A stretch of 64,000 bases of DNA from Ovis canadensis (lineage: Eukaryota; Chordata; Mammalia; Artiodactyla; Bovidae), in the NCBI RefSeq assembly GCF_042477335.2, contig NC_091256.1, forward strand, positions 38,098,001-38,162,000, in the 5' to 3' direction. The translations under genes were made by a program, and so were the position numbers. The notes under the pieces are model-generated. The model worked only from the letters and a program-made list of their open reading frames with translations. It did not search any database and was not told the origin of the DNA. Positions 1 to 11,690 of this stretch are shown here, piece after piece. Within the stretch, counting starts at the first letter, position 1. Every line of letters begins with the position of its first letter.

Positions 1-1197
1 GCATGTTTTCTAGGCCAGCAGCTCTAGAGGACAGCCAACAGGCTCCACCATCAGTTCTGGTAAAGGAAATATATGCGAGGAGGCCAAACTGGAAGTGAAT
101 AAGAGACCATGGTGTTCAAGGTTAGATAGGAAGAGCTCCTGACGCAGAAGTGGGTTTTCCCTTTTAAAATGAAGATGGCCACAGCTGATGTGGCCTCCTG
201 TGTGTCCTCTGGTGATCACCATCCTCTGGTCTCCTACTGAGGAGAGGGGAGATGGCCTTGGATTCCCAAAGTAGCCTCACAAAGGGAGGAGGCCCAACTC
301 CGCCCAGCCATTTTCACATTTCCCCTGTGAAATTCACCAGCACTCGGAGCTCTGAAGATCCAAGCGTGCTCACCTGAGTGGCAGTCTGTGAGTGGCAGTC
401 TGTGGGGAGAGAACGTAAGATTTCTTTCCTGCTGCTCCCTTTACTGTCTCCCTACGGAGCCCTAAGTAGACAAAATATTGGGCCAAAGGGCCAAATAATC
501 TTGTTTGGGGAATCTCAGCATCTCATTTTCCAGCCAAGCACTTTCCCCATCCTGTAACTTTCCAGTTGTAATTCGGGGAATATTATTGATAACTCTGACA
601 CCTGGTGGTCACTTCAAAAACTGCACTCTGGGAGGATCGACAGTCTTCTGATTACTTTTAAGTTTTTGTTTTTCCGGTTCCAATTTCAATGTAAATAAGA
701 TATACTTTATACCTTAGTTAGTCTTACTAATTGAATTATTTATGAGTAAAATTCTTGAGAATGCATTTAACAGAATACACTTGTATAAAACATTTCTGTA
801 AAGACATACCCCAAACTGCATGTTACAGTCCTTGGAGTGAAGCTAGGTTTGGAGGGGAGGGGGAACTTATTTACTTTACACCCACTAGTTATGTCTGAAA
901 TCGATTTTAAGCGGGAAGGAAGGGTTACTCTGAGTGTGGCTGGAGGACCCCACTTGGGCAGGAGGCCCGGAAGTCCAGGATATTCCCCTCCAGGGCTCCG
1001 ACCCTCTCCTGGTTTTGTGTCCAGGGACCTGTAGTGCTTTCATGTGTTTGGAGGGCGTGGAGTATGGCTGGCCTCCCTCTGATCTTGTTCACTGTTGGTG
1101 GTGGGGGAGCCCAGCAGCTGAGCAGAGGCCGGTCCTGGGGAGCCGAATGGCCGGAGTGCTGAAGCAGGGAAAAATTCCCCTCTCCCTTGATGGTCAC
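1..1197. other. non-repeat DNA, no gene recognised
   Basis: I see no coding exon or young repeat in this stretch. It contains a small 15-bp tandem duplication (gagtggcagtctgt unit) near 375-404 and an AT-rich middle part at 600-830. The short open frames near its right end have no recognisable domain and look like chance. Confidence 0.5.
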
Positions 1198-1423
1198 GGG
1201 CTTCCCTGGTGGCGCAAGTGGTAAAGAACCTGACTGCCAATGCAGGTGACATAAGAGATGCATGTCTGATCCCTGGGTCGGGAAGGTCCCTTGGAGGAGG
1301 GCTCGGCAACCCACTCCAGTATTCTTGCTTGGGAAATCTCATGGACAGAGGAACCTGGCGGGGTACAGTCCATAGGGTCACAAAGAGTCCAGCATGACTG
1401 AGGCGACTTAGGAGGCATGCACG
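1198..1423 (+). mobile_element. Bov-tA type SINE
   Basis: The tRNA-Glu-like head (gggcttccctggtggc) is followed by the shared A unit (ccactccagtattcttgc... gtcacaaagagtc... gactgag), which derives from the BovB 3' end. The flanks TTGATGGTCAC (1187-1197) and TTGGTGGTCAC (1424-1434) form an 11-bp target-site duplication with one mismatch. Non-autonomous; copied by BovB reverse transcriptase. Confidence 0.92.
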
Positions 1424-2209
1424 TTGGTGGTCACAGTAGTGAAGGAAGCAGCCATCCTGCCAGGTGTGGGCTGCCCGCTCCCCGAGGTCGTGCTCCGCGG
1501 TGGGGCTCCAGTTGGAGAGTCAACCACTCATTTGAGTTTCTGACGCCTCACAGGTGTAAGGCACCCAGAGCTAAACTTCACCAGGTGTGTGAGGCGAGGC
1601 CCGTTGAGGTGCGGGGCAAAAGCTCCCCAGATTTTAACCCCAGAGAAGTGGGCTGGGGGCAGATGTGGCCTGGGCCTGGCTGGCAGGAGCGCCCGGTCTG
1701 ACAAAAGCCGTCACCTTTTGACTAGCTTCTCTGTGCCTCTTACTGAGCAGCACCAGCATTGCCTTCTGCTCTTGAACACACCTCCCACCGCTTTCCCACC
1801 ACTCCCGCTCATGATAACGTGCCTTCATGAGGGCACGTGTGTTGCACGTAGCCACTTTCCAAGTATGTGCTCTGGACAGCAAACACTCCTCTCGCATGAC
1901 TGTGCCCATTCACCCAGCTTACCAGCCAGCAGCCCAGAAACACTGGGTGACTGGGTGACCGCAGAGGAAGTTGCAAGGTGTTCAGGGCACAGCCCCAGGG
2001 AAGTCTCCCAGGGCCAGGTCTGATCTCCAGGGAGGAGAGAGTTCCTGCCTGCGCTTGTCATGTGGTCCCTGAGGGTGGAATCAGGACCAGGACACAGGAG
2101 TGGAGCTCTTTCAAAGCAGCTCTTCAGGGAAAGAAAATCTCAGCACTGCACTCAAGTATTGGTCTTTATACCCAGAGAACATTTTTCAGCTCCAGTGATT
2201 AACTCTTTT
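1424..2209. other. non-repeat DNA, moderately GC-rich
   Basis: No recognised gene or repeat. It has several long open frames in both directions (for example 1589-2023 on the plus strand), as expected by chance in GC-rich DNA. They lack domain signatures and I do not call them. Confidence 0.45.
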
Positions 2210-2316
2210 TTTATTTTTGGCCCCACCATGTGGCATGCAGGATCTTAGTTCCCTCACCAGGGATTGAATCCATGTCCCCTGCATTGGGAGCTTGAATCTT
2301 AAGCAGTGGATGGTCT
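2210..2316 (-). mobile_element. CHR-type artiodactyl tRNA SINE
   Basis: Read on the minus strand, a tRNA-like unit with B-box-like ggattcaatccctgg runs into a T-rich end. It is flanked by AGTGATTAACTCTTTT (2194-2209) and AGTGATGAACTCTTTT (2317-2332), a 16-bp duplication with one mismatch. Confidence 0.85.
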
Positions 2317-3072
2317 AGTGATGAACTCTTTTAGGAGTCCCTCAAGGTGCAAGACAGCATAAGTGCTGTCTCAGGATTGACCCGAGTGTCCACCATCTTT
2401 TGACTTCCAAAGTCAGGCATTCCTGGATCACTCTTGGTGACCCACCTCTCCTTCCTCAAGGTAGTCCCCACCTTCTACCTTCCTGGAAAATCAAGGTACC
2501 TCTCTTTTCCTCCTTCCTTCCTCCTCCTGCTCAGATCAAAGCTCTCCAGCCAACACCATGTGACCTTGAGGATAGAAAACACGTGCTTGGGGAGACAGAA
2601 GAAGGCTGAGAGCCTGGTGACTTCATGGAGCTGCCAAAACAGTTGACTGCTTTACTCTCAATAAAGTGAGAAAAGAAACCCACCTACATGAACGACTGGA
2701 CTTTCTTATATGAAGCCAAACTTCGTGGTAACAGATAATAGCGACCCTCTGTGATAACCAGGTGTTTCCTTGTTTCTCATCTATACTATTGCATGGGGGC
2801 AAATAGTTCTTAATAAAGAACAGAAATAACACAGATTGAATCTCTGGGGCTAGGGGTTGTTCCTCTGGTAGGACTCTGCACATAGTAATATAGATCTGGT
2901 TGGGCTATTGTTCTTAAATTACTGATTTTAAGTGTTCCTCACAGTGGAGTGGAGTTTCAGAAGCACGTATTTGGTTGCCTTAGTTTCAGTTTAAATATGT
3001 GGAGAGCAGTGAGGGAGGCTCCTAAGGACACAGAGGGGAAAACCAGGCATTGCCTTTGTAAGATGGACGAAT
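2317..3072. other. non-repeat DNA, no gene recognised
   Basis: I see no coding gene here. It is mixed-composition sequence with a pyrimidine-rich patch near 2500-2530. Short frames on either strand have no recognisable features. Confidence 0.45.
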
Positions 3073-3203
3073 GGGGAATTCCCTGGTGGTTCAGTGCTAG
3101 GACTTGATGCTTTCACTGTTGTGGCCTGGGTTCAGTCGTGGTTAGAGACCCAATGTCCTGCAGGCTGCCCAGCGTGGCAACAAAACAAAACAAAACCAAA
3201 ACA
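3073..3203 (+). mobile_element. CHR-type artiodactyl tRNA SINE
   Basis: It starts ggggaattccctggtgg, the usual head of this family, carries a degraded B-box (gggttcagtcgtgg) and ends in a (CAAAA)n-type tail at about 3179-3200. Orientation is plus. Confidence 0.8.
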
Positions 3204-3352
3204 CATTTGGAGCTCGTAAAAAACTCTGGCACTGAGCTCAGAGAAAGCTGGGTTGAGGCCCTTGGTTCAGTTCCCCTGCCCACTAGCATGGTGAGCTTGT
3301 TAGTGTCAGATGACCCATGTATTTTTTGATCTCTGAGTCATCTTAAAAGTCA

Positions 3353-3570
3353 GTTTATCAAGGTATAATTGACATACCATAAACTACATCCATTTATTTT
3401 TTAATTGATTTTTTGGAGTATAGTTGATGTACAATGTTGTGTTCATTTCTGCAGTACAGTGAAACGAATTGGCTATATACATAGATATATCCCCTTTTTT
3501 TAGGTCACCATTGAGCATTGAGTGGAGTTCTCTGTGCTATACAAGGTTCTCATTAGTTATCTATTTTATC
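3353..3570 (-). mobile_element. L1 3' end fragment (left part)
   Basis: The sequence reads as the antisense of a mammalian L1 3' UTR (tatagttgatgtacaatgttgtg, gttctctgtgctatac). It continues at 4341-4932 after an inserted BovB piece, so the two parts are one older L1 split by a later insertion. Confidence 0.75.
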
Positions 3571-4340
3571 AGAAAAACTATGACAAACCTAGACTGCATA
3601 TCAAAAAGCAGGGACATCACTTTGCCAACAAAGGTCCCTATGCCTGCCTGCTAAGTCGCTTCAGTCATGTCCAACTCTTTGCAACCCAATGAACTATAGC
3701 CCACCAGGCTCCTCTGTCCATGGGATTCTCCAGGCAAGAATACTGGAGTAGGTTGCCATTTCCTCCTCCAGGAGACCTCCCCAACCCAGGGATCAAACCC
3801 ACATCTCTTATGTCTTCTGCATTGGCAGGTGGGTTCTTTTTCACTAGGGCCACCTGGACACATAAAAGTCCATATAGTCAAAGCTATGGTTTTTCCAGTA
3901 GTCATGTACAGATGTAAAAGTTGGATCATAAAGAAGGTTGAGCAGTGAAGAATTGATGCTTTTGAGCTGTGGTGCTGGAGAAGACTCTGGAGAGTCTCTT
4001 GGACAGCAAGAAGATCAAACTAGTCAATCCTAAGGGAAATCAACCTTGAATATTCATGAAGGGCTGATGCTGAAGCTGAGGATCCAATACTTTGGCCACC
4101 TGATGTGAAGAACCGATTCATAGGAAAAGACCCTGATGCTGGGAAAGATTGAACGCATAAGGAGAAGGGGGCAGCAGAGGATGAGATGGTTAGATAGCAT
4201 CACCGACTCATTGGTCATGAATCTGAGCAAACTTCGGGAGATGGTAAAGGACAGGGGAGCCTGGCCTGCTGTAGTCCATGGGGTCGCAAAGAGTAGGATA
4301 GGACGTAGCCACTGAACAGCAACAACAACAACAACAACAT
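3571..4340 (+). mobile_element. BovB LINE 3' fragment carrying a nested SINE
   Basis: BovB ORF2 C-terminal region and 3' end match the canonical order (caacctagac...agcagggacatcac, gatgcttttgagctgtggtg, gagatggttagatagcatcacc). It ends in a (CAA)n tail at 4316-4340. It is 5'-truncated and interrupted by an opposite-strand Bov-tA at about 3646-3860. It sits inside the older L1. Confidence 0.85.
3646..3860 (-). mobile_element. Bov-tA type SINE nested in BovB
   Basis: Minus-strand SINE: the A-unit end (gctaagtcgcttcagtcatgtcc) is on the left and the tRNA-like head on the right. Flanks ggtccctat and agtccatat resemble a short imperfect duplication, and the interrupted BovB continues on both sides. 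This is the youngest layer of an L1, BovB, SINE nest. Confidence 0.88.
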
Positions 4341-4932
4341 ATACCCAGAGTGGAATTGATAGAGCATAGTAGTTCTATTTTTAATTTTTTCTATTTAAAG
4401 AATTTTTTATTTTTATTTTTAATTTTTATGGAGTTTCCATACTGTGTCCTGTAATGGGTGCACCAATTTACATTCCCACTGACAGTGCACAAGGAGTCAT
4501 GTATATTTCATGCTCTTATTTTCTCCCATTCTGTAGGTTACCTTTTAATTTTGTTGATTGTTCCTTTTCCTGTGCAGGAACTTTTTAGTTTGATGTAGTT
4601 CCATTTTTATTTTTGCTTTTGCTTTTGGCATCAAATCCAAAAGGTCATTGCCAAGAGTGATGTCAAAGAGCTTATGTCCCATGTTTTCTTCCAGAAATTT
4701 TATGGTTTCAGGTCTTAAATTTATGTCTTCAATTCATTTTGAGTTGATTTTTGTGTATGATGTGAGATAGTGGTCCAGTCATTCTTTTTGTGTAGCTATC
4801 CAGTTTTCCCATTACCACTTTTTGAAGAGACTATTCTCTCTCCATTTTGCATTTTTGCTTTTTTGTCATAAATTAATTGACAAAATATGCATGGTTTTAT
4901 TTCTAGGCTCTTTATTCTGTTCCATTGATTTA
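4341..4932 (-). mobile_element. L1 3' end / ORF2 C-terminal fragment (right part)
   Basis: Antisense L1 text is plain: gtgcaccaatttacattcccac, ttctcccattctgtaggtt, cattttgagttgatttttgtgtat, ttctgttccattgatttat. Divergence suggests an old L1M-type copy. It continues the fragment at 3353-3570. Confidence 0.8.
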
Positions 4933-6224
4933 TGGGTGTCTAGAAGTTAGCTGAGTCTTTAAAAATATCTTTCATGTGTTAACTAAAATTCTGAACATAT
5001 ATAATACAACTATTATCATTATTTTTACATCTTTGGACACAAAACCTCTGGGTCAGTTCTGGCTCAGCTTATTTTGACTTATCATTCTCTTTAAGAGTAA
5101 GTTTTTTCTGTTTCTTTCTGTGTCTGGTAATCTTTGACTGAATGCCAGACATTGTTAGTTTCACCATTTTGAGTGCTGAGTGTTTATGTATTTTTATTAA
5201 TATTGAAAAATATTTTAATTAATTATCAGAACTGTTATTTTTGCTTAGTTTTTTAAAACATCGTACAGCTTTTTTCCTTTAGGGAGGAAAAGAACAAGTT
5301 CCACCAAATCAAATAAACAATCTGTCTTAACTTGAAGTTTGGGAATCACTGGTTTATAAGCTAGGATTGAACGAAAGGAGGTAACAGCCACAGTTGACCG
5401 TCTCATGCCAATGGCAGCAAACAACAGGATCAACCAGGGCAAAATGAATATGTGGAAGCCTTGATAAGTGCCTAAACAGACTGGCTCCCTGAGATGTCAC
5501 TATAGATATATTTTTGATATATATACAAATATATTAATATTTCTTAATATTTTGGACTTTGTTCTTAGGTGCAGTTATGTTCATTGGGAACAGTTCTCTG
5601 TTAAAAACTTGCCCTTTTCTCATGAACTCCTTGCGTACTCATTCTCAGCTCTTCTGTATTGGGTCACTCTGGTGTATTTTCCAAGATACTGGCTTTTCTT
5701 GGTGATTTAGAGTCCTACATTTCTTGTAAAAACACTTTCAGGTTTTAACAGGAGGATCTTTTCCTTTCTTTCCTGAGTTTTGTTCTCTTGAAATCCTACG
5801 ACTATTGTTGAACTGGGGGAAAGAAGTTCTTTCTTAAGTCATTTTAAAATCAGAGTTTCTTTGTTTTCACACATCACTCTTCTTCCATCTCAGGAAGACG
5901 GCTATTCTTTCTTTTCCTCTTTTCTTCCTTTCCCTTCATTTCACACCTTTCTTTCTTTTAAAACTTTAATTATGGAAAATTTTAAGCCTGCAAAAAGACA
6001 GCGAGACTGATACAATGGATAGTTCCACATACCAATCAACAATCATTAACTTGTGAAATTGTATTTTTCTTTAAAAAAAGTTTTTTTTTCTTTTTAAAAT
6101 TGTGGTATAGTTGATGTAGAAGCTTTATTATTCTAATGCTTCTGATTTGCAAGCATTGAGACTTATTTTCAGGTTACATTAGATATCATGTGGTAGAGAG
6201 CTGCATAACCCATTTTGTCTTGTG

Positions 6225-6226
<2 letters not shown>
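4933..6226. other. AT-rich DNA, probably old LINE remnants
   Basis: Part of 5040-5220 (ctggtaatctttgactgaatgccagacattgttagtttcacc) resembles the antisense 3' UTR of old L1M elements. The rest is AT-rich with no recognised gene. A T-rich stretch at 6060-6115 contains L1-tail-like text. Confidence 0.45.
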
Positions 6227-6279
<53 letters not shown>

Positions 6280-6280
6280 T
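6227..6280 (+). repeat. (GT)n microsatellite
   Basis: A near-perfect GT run of about 54 bp, interrupted once by GTAT at 6271-6274. It is likely length-variable between individuals. Confidence 0.97.
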
Positions 6281-6590
6281 AGGACTGTTGGTTTTTATCC
6301 CAGGTAGGATGCATGCAACATGAAAACTAAGAGCCTCCAGTGAGTTCCAGGTGATAACTGCTAGCATCTCAGTTACCCTTTCCCTTTATGTTTTATGCAC
6401 AGTCCTTAAGTGCAGCCTGTTGCCTTTGCTCTGTGATTTGTTTCTAGCCTCTGGTTGATTTAGGCCATGTCTTATATTCAGTCTAGGTTTACACTCCTGG
6501 AATACATTTCCTAAGTTCCTTCCCTTTTTTCCATGTAAGTATATATATATACCTCAAGTGTTCTTTATATTTCAACTATGCTTAAGGAAT

Positions 6591-6632
6591 AAAAGCAAAC
6601 TAGCAAAAAAAAAAAAAAAAAAGCAAACTAGC
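6591..6632 (+). mobile_element. poly(A)-only insertion with target-site duplication
   Basis: AAAAGCAAACTAGC (6591-6604) is followed by a pure A run (6605-6622) and then GCAAACTAGC again (6623-6632). Direct repeats flanking nothing but poly(A) are what an extremely 5'-truncated retrotransposition event leaves. The alternative, a local duplication with A-slippage, cannot be excluded. Confidence 0.65.
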
Positions 6633-6636
6633 GTAA

Positions 6637-6850
6637 TGTAGTGAAAGGTATCTGAGAGAATCCTGACACCAGTACTTACTAGTTGGTGTGACTTTTCCAA
6701 AGTTGCTAAACCTCTTGGAGAGTCAGCATCATCATCTGTAAATTGAATAACACCCATCTTCAGGATTACTGTCAGGATTGCAAATAATGCAAGCAGAGCG
6801 CTTATCCCAGTGTCTGATGCATAGTAGTAACTCGATAAATGACAGCTATT
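6637..6850 (+). mobile_element. MIR SINE
   Basis: Shows the MIR core and tail in order: cttactagttggtgtgactttt, ctcttggagagtcagcatc(a)tcatctgtaaa, gcgcttatcccagtgtctg, catagtagtaactcgataaatg. Old, mammal-wide and diverged. Confidence 0.85.
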
Positions 6851-7732
6851 ATGATCATGACAGATGTAGCAGTGTTGTAAAATGGATAGCAAAGAGTGTT
6901 ATCCCCAGTCGACTGACTAAATAGGCACCAGAGAGACTAAAATACTGACTAAAGTCACAGACAGATTCATAACCAAAGTCATAAATGCCACTTCCTGGAC
7001 TCAGAGGCTCCTGCAAACATACCGAAATCTAATTTCTGCTTATATCTTTATGAGTGAGTTCTATTTTTTAACAGAAACAAGACATTTCCAACAGCTCATT
7101 TTAAGGGGGTTTACTAAATTCATGGTTCCAGGCATCTAGGTTTGGGCTTTGTGCCCCAAACCATGTCCTTACATAGATGGTCATACTTGAAATGAGCATA
7201 TCAGACCAGGGCATCTCTGTTGTGGTGTTTTGCTGAGTTTATTTGTGGATAGACTGGCTTTCAGAATCACAGACTGTTAGTAGATAGTTTTTAAACAAAC
7301 TGAGTGAAGTGCTTCAAGCTTTCACACAGAGAAAGGAATGTTGAGTCCTACTTTGTCTCTCTCAGTGTTCTCTCTCTCTCACACACACAAACATATGCAC
7401 ACCTAATTCTTTTGATCTTATACACTCCAGGTTCTGGAGAGGTATGCACATTTCTGTGTATTCTTCCCAAAGTGTAGAAATTTTCTTTCTTAGCTGTTTC
7501 CTCCCATATTTTGCTGAGGTATAAAAATATGTCCTTACTGACCAAGTGTCTAGAGGACGTAAGTTCTGCCTGAAAGCTAGAGGCAAATGTAAAAAAAAAT
7601 TAGTGAAAATTGTACAGAAGTATCGCCCCTGTTTGTCCTAATTGAACCAAGTTGGGGAGAATAGGACTGTTTGAACAGGCTCTGGAATGTAACCCCTCTC
7701 ACTCTGGATATACAATGTTATATTCTTCTTTT
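6851..7732. other. non-repeat DNA with a short TC/AC simple repeat
   Basis: No gene recognised. A short (TC)n(AC)n tract lies at about 7368-7390. The segment is otherwise unremarkable AT-rich sequence. Confidence 0.5.
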
Positions 7733-8032
7733 GATCTCCAGGAGATCAGTCCTGGGTGTTCATTGGAAGGAATGATGCTGAAGCTGAAACTCCAATACTT
7801 TGGCCACCTCATGCAAAGAGTTGACTCATTGGAAAAGACTCTGATGCTGGGAGGGATTGGGGTTAGGAGGAGAAGTGGATGACAGAGGATGAGATGGCTG
7901 GATGGCATCACTGACTCGATGGACGTGAGTTTGAGTGAACTCCGGGAGTTGGTGATGGACAGGGAGGCCTGGTGTGCTGCTGTTCATGGGGTTGCAAAGA
8001 GTCGGACACGACTGAGCAACTGAACTGAACTG
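7733..8032 (+). mobile_element. BovB LINE 3' fragment
   Basis: About 300 bp of the BovB 3' end (ggagatcagtcctgggtgttc ... gagtcggacacgactgagcaactgaactgaact). Flanks ATTCTTCTTTT (7722-7732) and ATTCTCCTTTT (8033-8043) give an 11-bp duplication with one mismatch. Strongly 5'-truncated. Confidence 0.9.
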
Positions 8033-8282
8033 ATTCTCCTTTTAGCAGGGAGTACAGTAAGCAAGTTAGATGAATTGCCTAGGGAAAAATGAAAAACAGG
8101 AGCCATTGGAAACCCTTCTTCAAAACAATTGAGGCTTCTCTCTTTTATCTTTTTCAAAATTTTCTTCATTAAGTACAGTGGCTGTAACTAAAGCATATTT
8201 GTGTCTGTAGCACCTTTCATCATGCTTTACAGACAGCAGGCACTCGATAAATAATCATTCTTGATGCTGAATGTATAAATAT

Positions 8283-8400
8283 GTATTAATTGAGAACCCA
8301 CTATGCAGCCTTTGTTAGGTGCTATGTGGATTAATAAAGAGGTACAACTCAATTCCTTGCTTTCATTGAGCTTATGGTCTAGCTGGGGATATAACAATTA
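8283..8400 (+). mobile_element. L2 3' end fragment
   Basis: Diverged L2 3' end signature: ttgagaacccactatgcagcctttgttaggtgctatg followed by ttcattgagcttatggtctagctgggg. Old, mammal-wide. Confidence 0.65.
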
Positions 8401-9440
8401 TGGGAAATGTTTGGTTATTATTTCCTCAAGTATTTTGTCTGCTTTATTTTATTCTTCTCCTTATGGGACTCTAGTTGTATATGACAAATCTTTTGATAAT
8501 GTCCCACAGGTTCCTGAAGTTCTCTTAATTATTTCAATTATTTTTTTCTTCTGTGCTTCAGATTATTAATATATAATTAATCTATTAATCTTTCTTCAAG
8601 TTCACTGGCTCTTTCTTGTTATTTTTATTCTGCTGTTAAGCCCATTCAGTAATTTTTTAGTTTAGTCTAATATTATACCTTTACTTTTTACATTAAAATT
8701 TTTAATCTATCTGGAATTTACTTGTAAGTATGGTATGTTATTATTGTTGTTTAGTTGCTAAGGCATATCTGACTCTTTTGTGACTCCAAGGACTAGACTC
8801 CACCAGGCTTCTCTGTCCATGGGATTTCCCAGGCAAGAATACTGGGAAATTGCCATTTCCTTCTCCACCAATGGGTAATTTTTTAACATTTCAAATGTAT
8901 ATTTTTAAATTCCAGAATTTATTATTAGTCCTTTTCTATGGCTTCTAGTAACCTGTTGATACTTCTTAGTTTTTCTTTCATTACTAGCATATTTTCCTCT
9001 GTGTCCTTGAACTTAAGATATAATAATTGTTTTATAACTCTTATCTACTAATTTCAATACATGAATCATTTCAGGATTGACTTTCATTGATTCTTTTTTT
9101 CTGAGAATAGGTAATGTCTTCCTATTTTCTTTGACTGTTAAGTAATTTTGAACTGTGTCCTGAATGTTGTGAATGATATGTTATAGAGATTCTGAATTCT
9201 GCTATGTTCCCATGAAGAGTAGTTTTTCTTTTTTTAATAGTAATCAGTTAACTTGGCTGATTTCAAACTGTAAACTTTATCTTCCTTGCTGTGGATGGTG
9301 GCTCAAATTTCTGCTCAGTTCTTTCAGTCTTCTGCTTGAAGTGGGCCTCACACATGTATAGCTTCAACCTCAGCCAGAGATCTGGCTAGAATTTATACAC
9401 ATGATTCAGGTCCCCTCTTTCCTGGCTTGCTACTTTTTAG
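8401..9440 (-). mobile_element. old L1 (L1M-type) fragment, split by a SINE
   Basis: Antisense L1M 3' region: ggttattatttcctcaagtattttgtctgc, ttctccttatgggactctagttgtat, gtcccacaggttcctgaag, tctttcttcaagttcactggctc. After the SINE at 8743-8872 it continues with 3' UTR-like text to about 9440. Confidence 0.65.
8743..8872 (-). mobile_element. Bov-tA/BOV-A SINE fragment nested in L1
   Basis: Minus-strand A-unit: ttgttgtttagttgctaaggc, gactcttttgtgactcc, ccatgggatttcccaggcaagaatactgg, ccatttccttctcc. The tRNA-like head is missing, so it is 5'-truncated. Confidence 0.85.
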
Positions 9441-9878
9441 GATTTCTCCCTTTGCTTTCCAGCAGCTGTGTTTCCCTCAGACTCTGGTTTTACCAGCTAG
9501 TAAGATTTTGAATTTTTCTTTGATTTCTAGCTGCATTGCATTGCAATTTGAGGCCTTCTCTCAGGATAAAAAATGGAAACTCATCAGTGCTTTTCTCTTC
9601 ATCCAAGTGTTGACTCCCTTTCAGTATCTACCTGTTCTTAGTTGCTCTTCAATATCATCAGATAGTTGCTTGTATATTTAGCTCAGTTTATATTTGTTTT
9701 CCATGAGAAGTTTGGTCTAATAGGCACCACATGGCCGTGACTAGATAGGTAGGTAGGACCAAAAAACACAGGGACAAATAAGCAAGTTATTGTCAAACAA
9801 AGACTCAGAGACAAAAGCATTTAGGAGAGAAAAGAACTTTACTTAAGAAGAGGTTTGCAAGGGACTCTAAGCTTTAGA
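9441..9878. other. non-repeat DNA, no gene recognised
   Basis: AT-rich sequence, perhaps more of the old L1 on its left side. No gene or young repeat seen. Confidence 0.4.
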
Positions 9879-10097
9879 GAGGCTTCCCAGGTGGCCTCCC
9901 AGGGGTAAAGAATTCACCTGCCAATGTAGGAGATGCAAGAGATGCAGGTTCCATCTCTGGGTCTGGAAGATCCCTTGGAGAAGAAAATGGCAACCCGTTC
10001 CAGTATTTTTACCTGGAAAATCCATGGGCAGAGGAGCCTGGCGGGCTATAGTTCATGGGGTCACAGAGAGTTGGACACAACTGAACAAATGAGTACA
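9879..10097 (+). mobile_element. Bov-tA type SINE
   Basis: Head ggcttcccaggtggcctcccagggg, A-unit agtatttttacctggaaaatcc and ggggtcacagagagttgg. Flanks CTAAGCTTTAGA (9867-9878) and CTAGGCTTTAGA (10098-10109) form a 12-bp duplication with one mismatch. Confidence 0.92.
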
Positions 10098-10374
10098 CTA
10101 GGCTTTAGAAAAATAGGTTTATCAAATAAGAAAAATGCAGCAGATGTTTAAAGGAAAAAAATTACCAAATCACAGAGTTTACTGTCAGTGTGTCTATGGT
10201 AGAAAAATAGTAGTTTTCTTGCATGACTTTTACAAAGGACAAGATATATCTTCAGACACTGATATTAGAAAAGTTAGGTATAGAGACATTTTTGTTAGGT
10301 AGGCAGTGACTCATAGGAAATATTCAAGGTTTCATATTTTGAGGACTAGAAGTGTATACAGTGACCATGTTTTG

Positions 10375-10385
10375 TATGTGTGTAT

Positions 10386-10430
<45 letters not shown>
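10375..10430 (+). repeat. (GT)n microsatellite
   Basis: TATGTGTG-type start leading into a long uninterrupted GT run. Second GT microsatellite in the window. Confidence 0.95.
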
Positions 10431-10432
<2 letters not shown>

Positions 10433-10786
10433 GTCTCTGGGATTCTTTATGGTCAAGTCTCACTCACATGCAGATTTGACCTCATAAATTGTTTAGAGAT
10501 TATCTGATTCAATGTAACTCATTTGATTTGTTTTATTTAACTGGTTTTATTTATATAGTATATAAGAGATGTTAATATACAAAGACATCCTTGTTATATA
10601 TTAATAAAACTGGAGCAGTTCTGGTTTAAGAATTAACTTGTAACTCCTCTACAGTTATAATTTACTTTTAGGTATCAGAATTATTTTATTGCCTTTATCA
10701 GCTCATCTATTGAGCTAAGGAACAAAGACCTTCCTATTTGTTTCTATGAGGTTTACCTGTTTAGTAGCCTGTAAGGGTCTCTCTGT

Positions 10787-11147
10787 GATGTTGGAGAAGA
10801 CTCTTGAGAGTCCCTTGGACTGCAAGGAGATCCAACCAGTCCATTCTGAAGGAGATCAGCCCTGGGATTTCTTTGGAAGGAATGATGCTAAAGCTGAAAC
10901 TCCAGTACTTTGGCCCCCTCATGCGAAGAGTTGACTCATTGGAAAAGACTCTGATGCTGGGAGGGATTGGGGGCAGGAGGAGAAGGGGACGACAGAGGAT
11001 GAGATGGCTGGATGGCATCACGGACTCGATGGACATGAGTCTGAGTGAATTCTGGGAGATGGTGATGGACAGGGAGGCATGGCGTGCTGCGATTCATGGG
11101 GTTGCAAAGAGTCGGACATGACTGAACGACTGAACTGAACTGAACTG
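10787..11147 (+). mobile_element. BovB LINE 3' fragment with perfect 14-bp duplication
   Basis: The 361-bp BovB 3' end starts inside the ORF2 C-terminus (gttggagaagactcttgagag) and ends (TGAAC)n. The flanks AAGGGTCTCTCTGT at 10773-10786 and 11148-11161 are identical, so this is a clean, fairly young 5'-truncated insertion. Confidence 0.95.
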
Positions 11148-11477
11148 AAGGGTCTCTCTGTCTGCAACACTCGGGTTTGTCAAATTCCTGACCTGCTAGG
11201 AAATTCTTTATTACCTAAAAAGCTCATAGTTTTTAAACCATAGAATAAGTTCCAGGACAGTTTCCTGAGCATGGTATACTGGAATTGGTTCATGCTGGCT
11301 CATGAGAGCTCACTGCTAAATTTATAGGAATTTTGGAAGCTGCTTATTAAACATGGCCATTATCAGAAATTAAACTTTGTAACTTATAATTAAATGGGTT
11401 GTATTTAAATCAGTGGTAATAAATACTCAAAACTTATCACTTCCTAATTATTGTATGACCTTTTTGAAAGCTACTTT

Positions 11478-11690
11478 TAAAAATTGAAGTATAGTTGATT
11501 TGTAATGTTCTGTTACTTTCTGGTATACAGAAAAGTGATTCAGTTATACAAACATAATCATATATATATAATCTTTTTCATATTCTTTTCCATTATAGTT
11601 TATTATAAGATATTGAACATATACCACAACTTCTTTATCCGTTCATCTGTGATGAAAATACTATATAATGGTGTGTTATTACATGTCTCT
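11478..11690 (-). mobile_element. L1 3' UTR fragment
   Basis: Antisense L1 3' end: ttgaagtatagttgatttgtaatg, cagaaaagtgattcagttatac, ttttccattatagtttattataagatattgaa. The right end is diverged. Confidence 0.75.
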
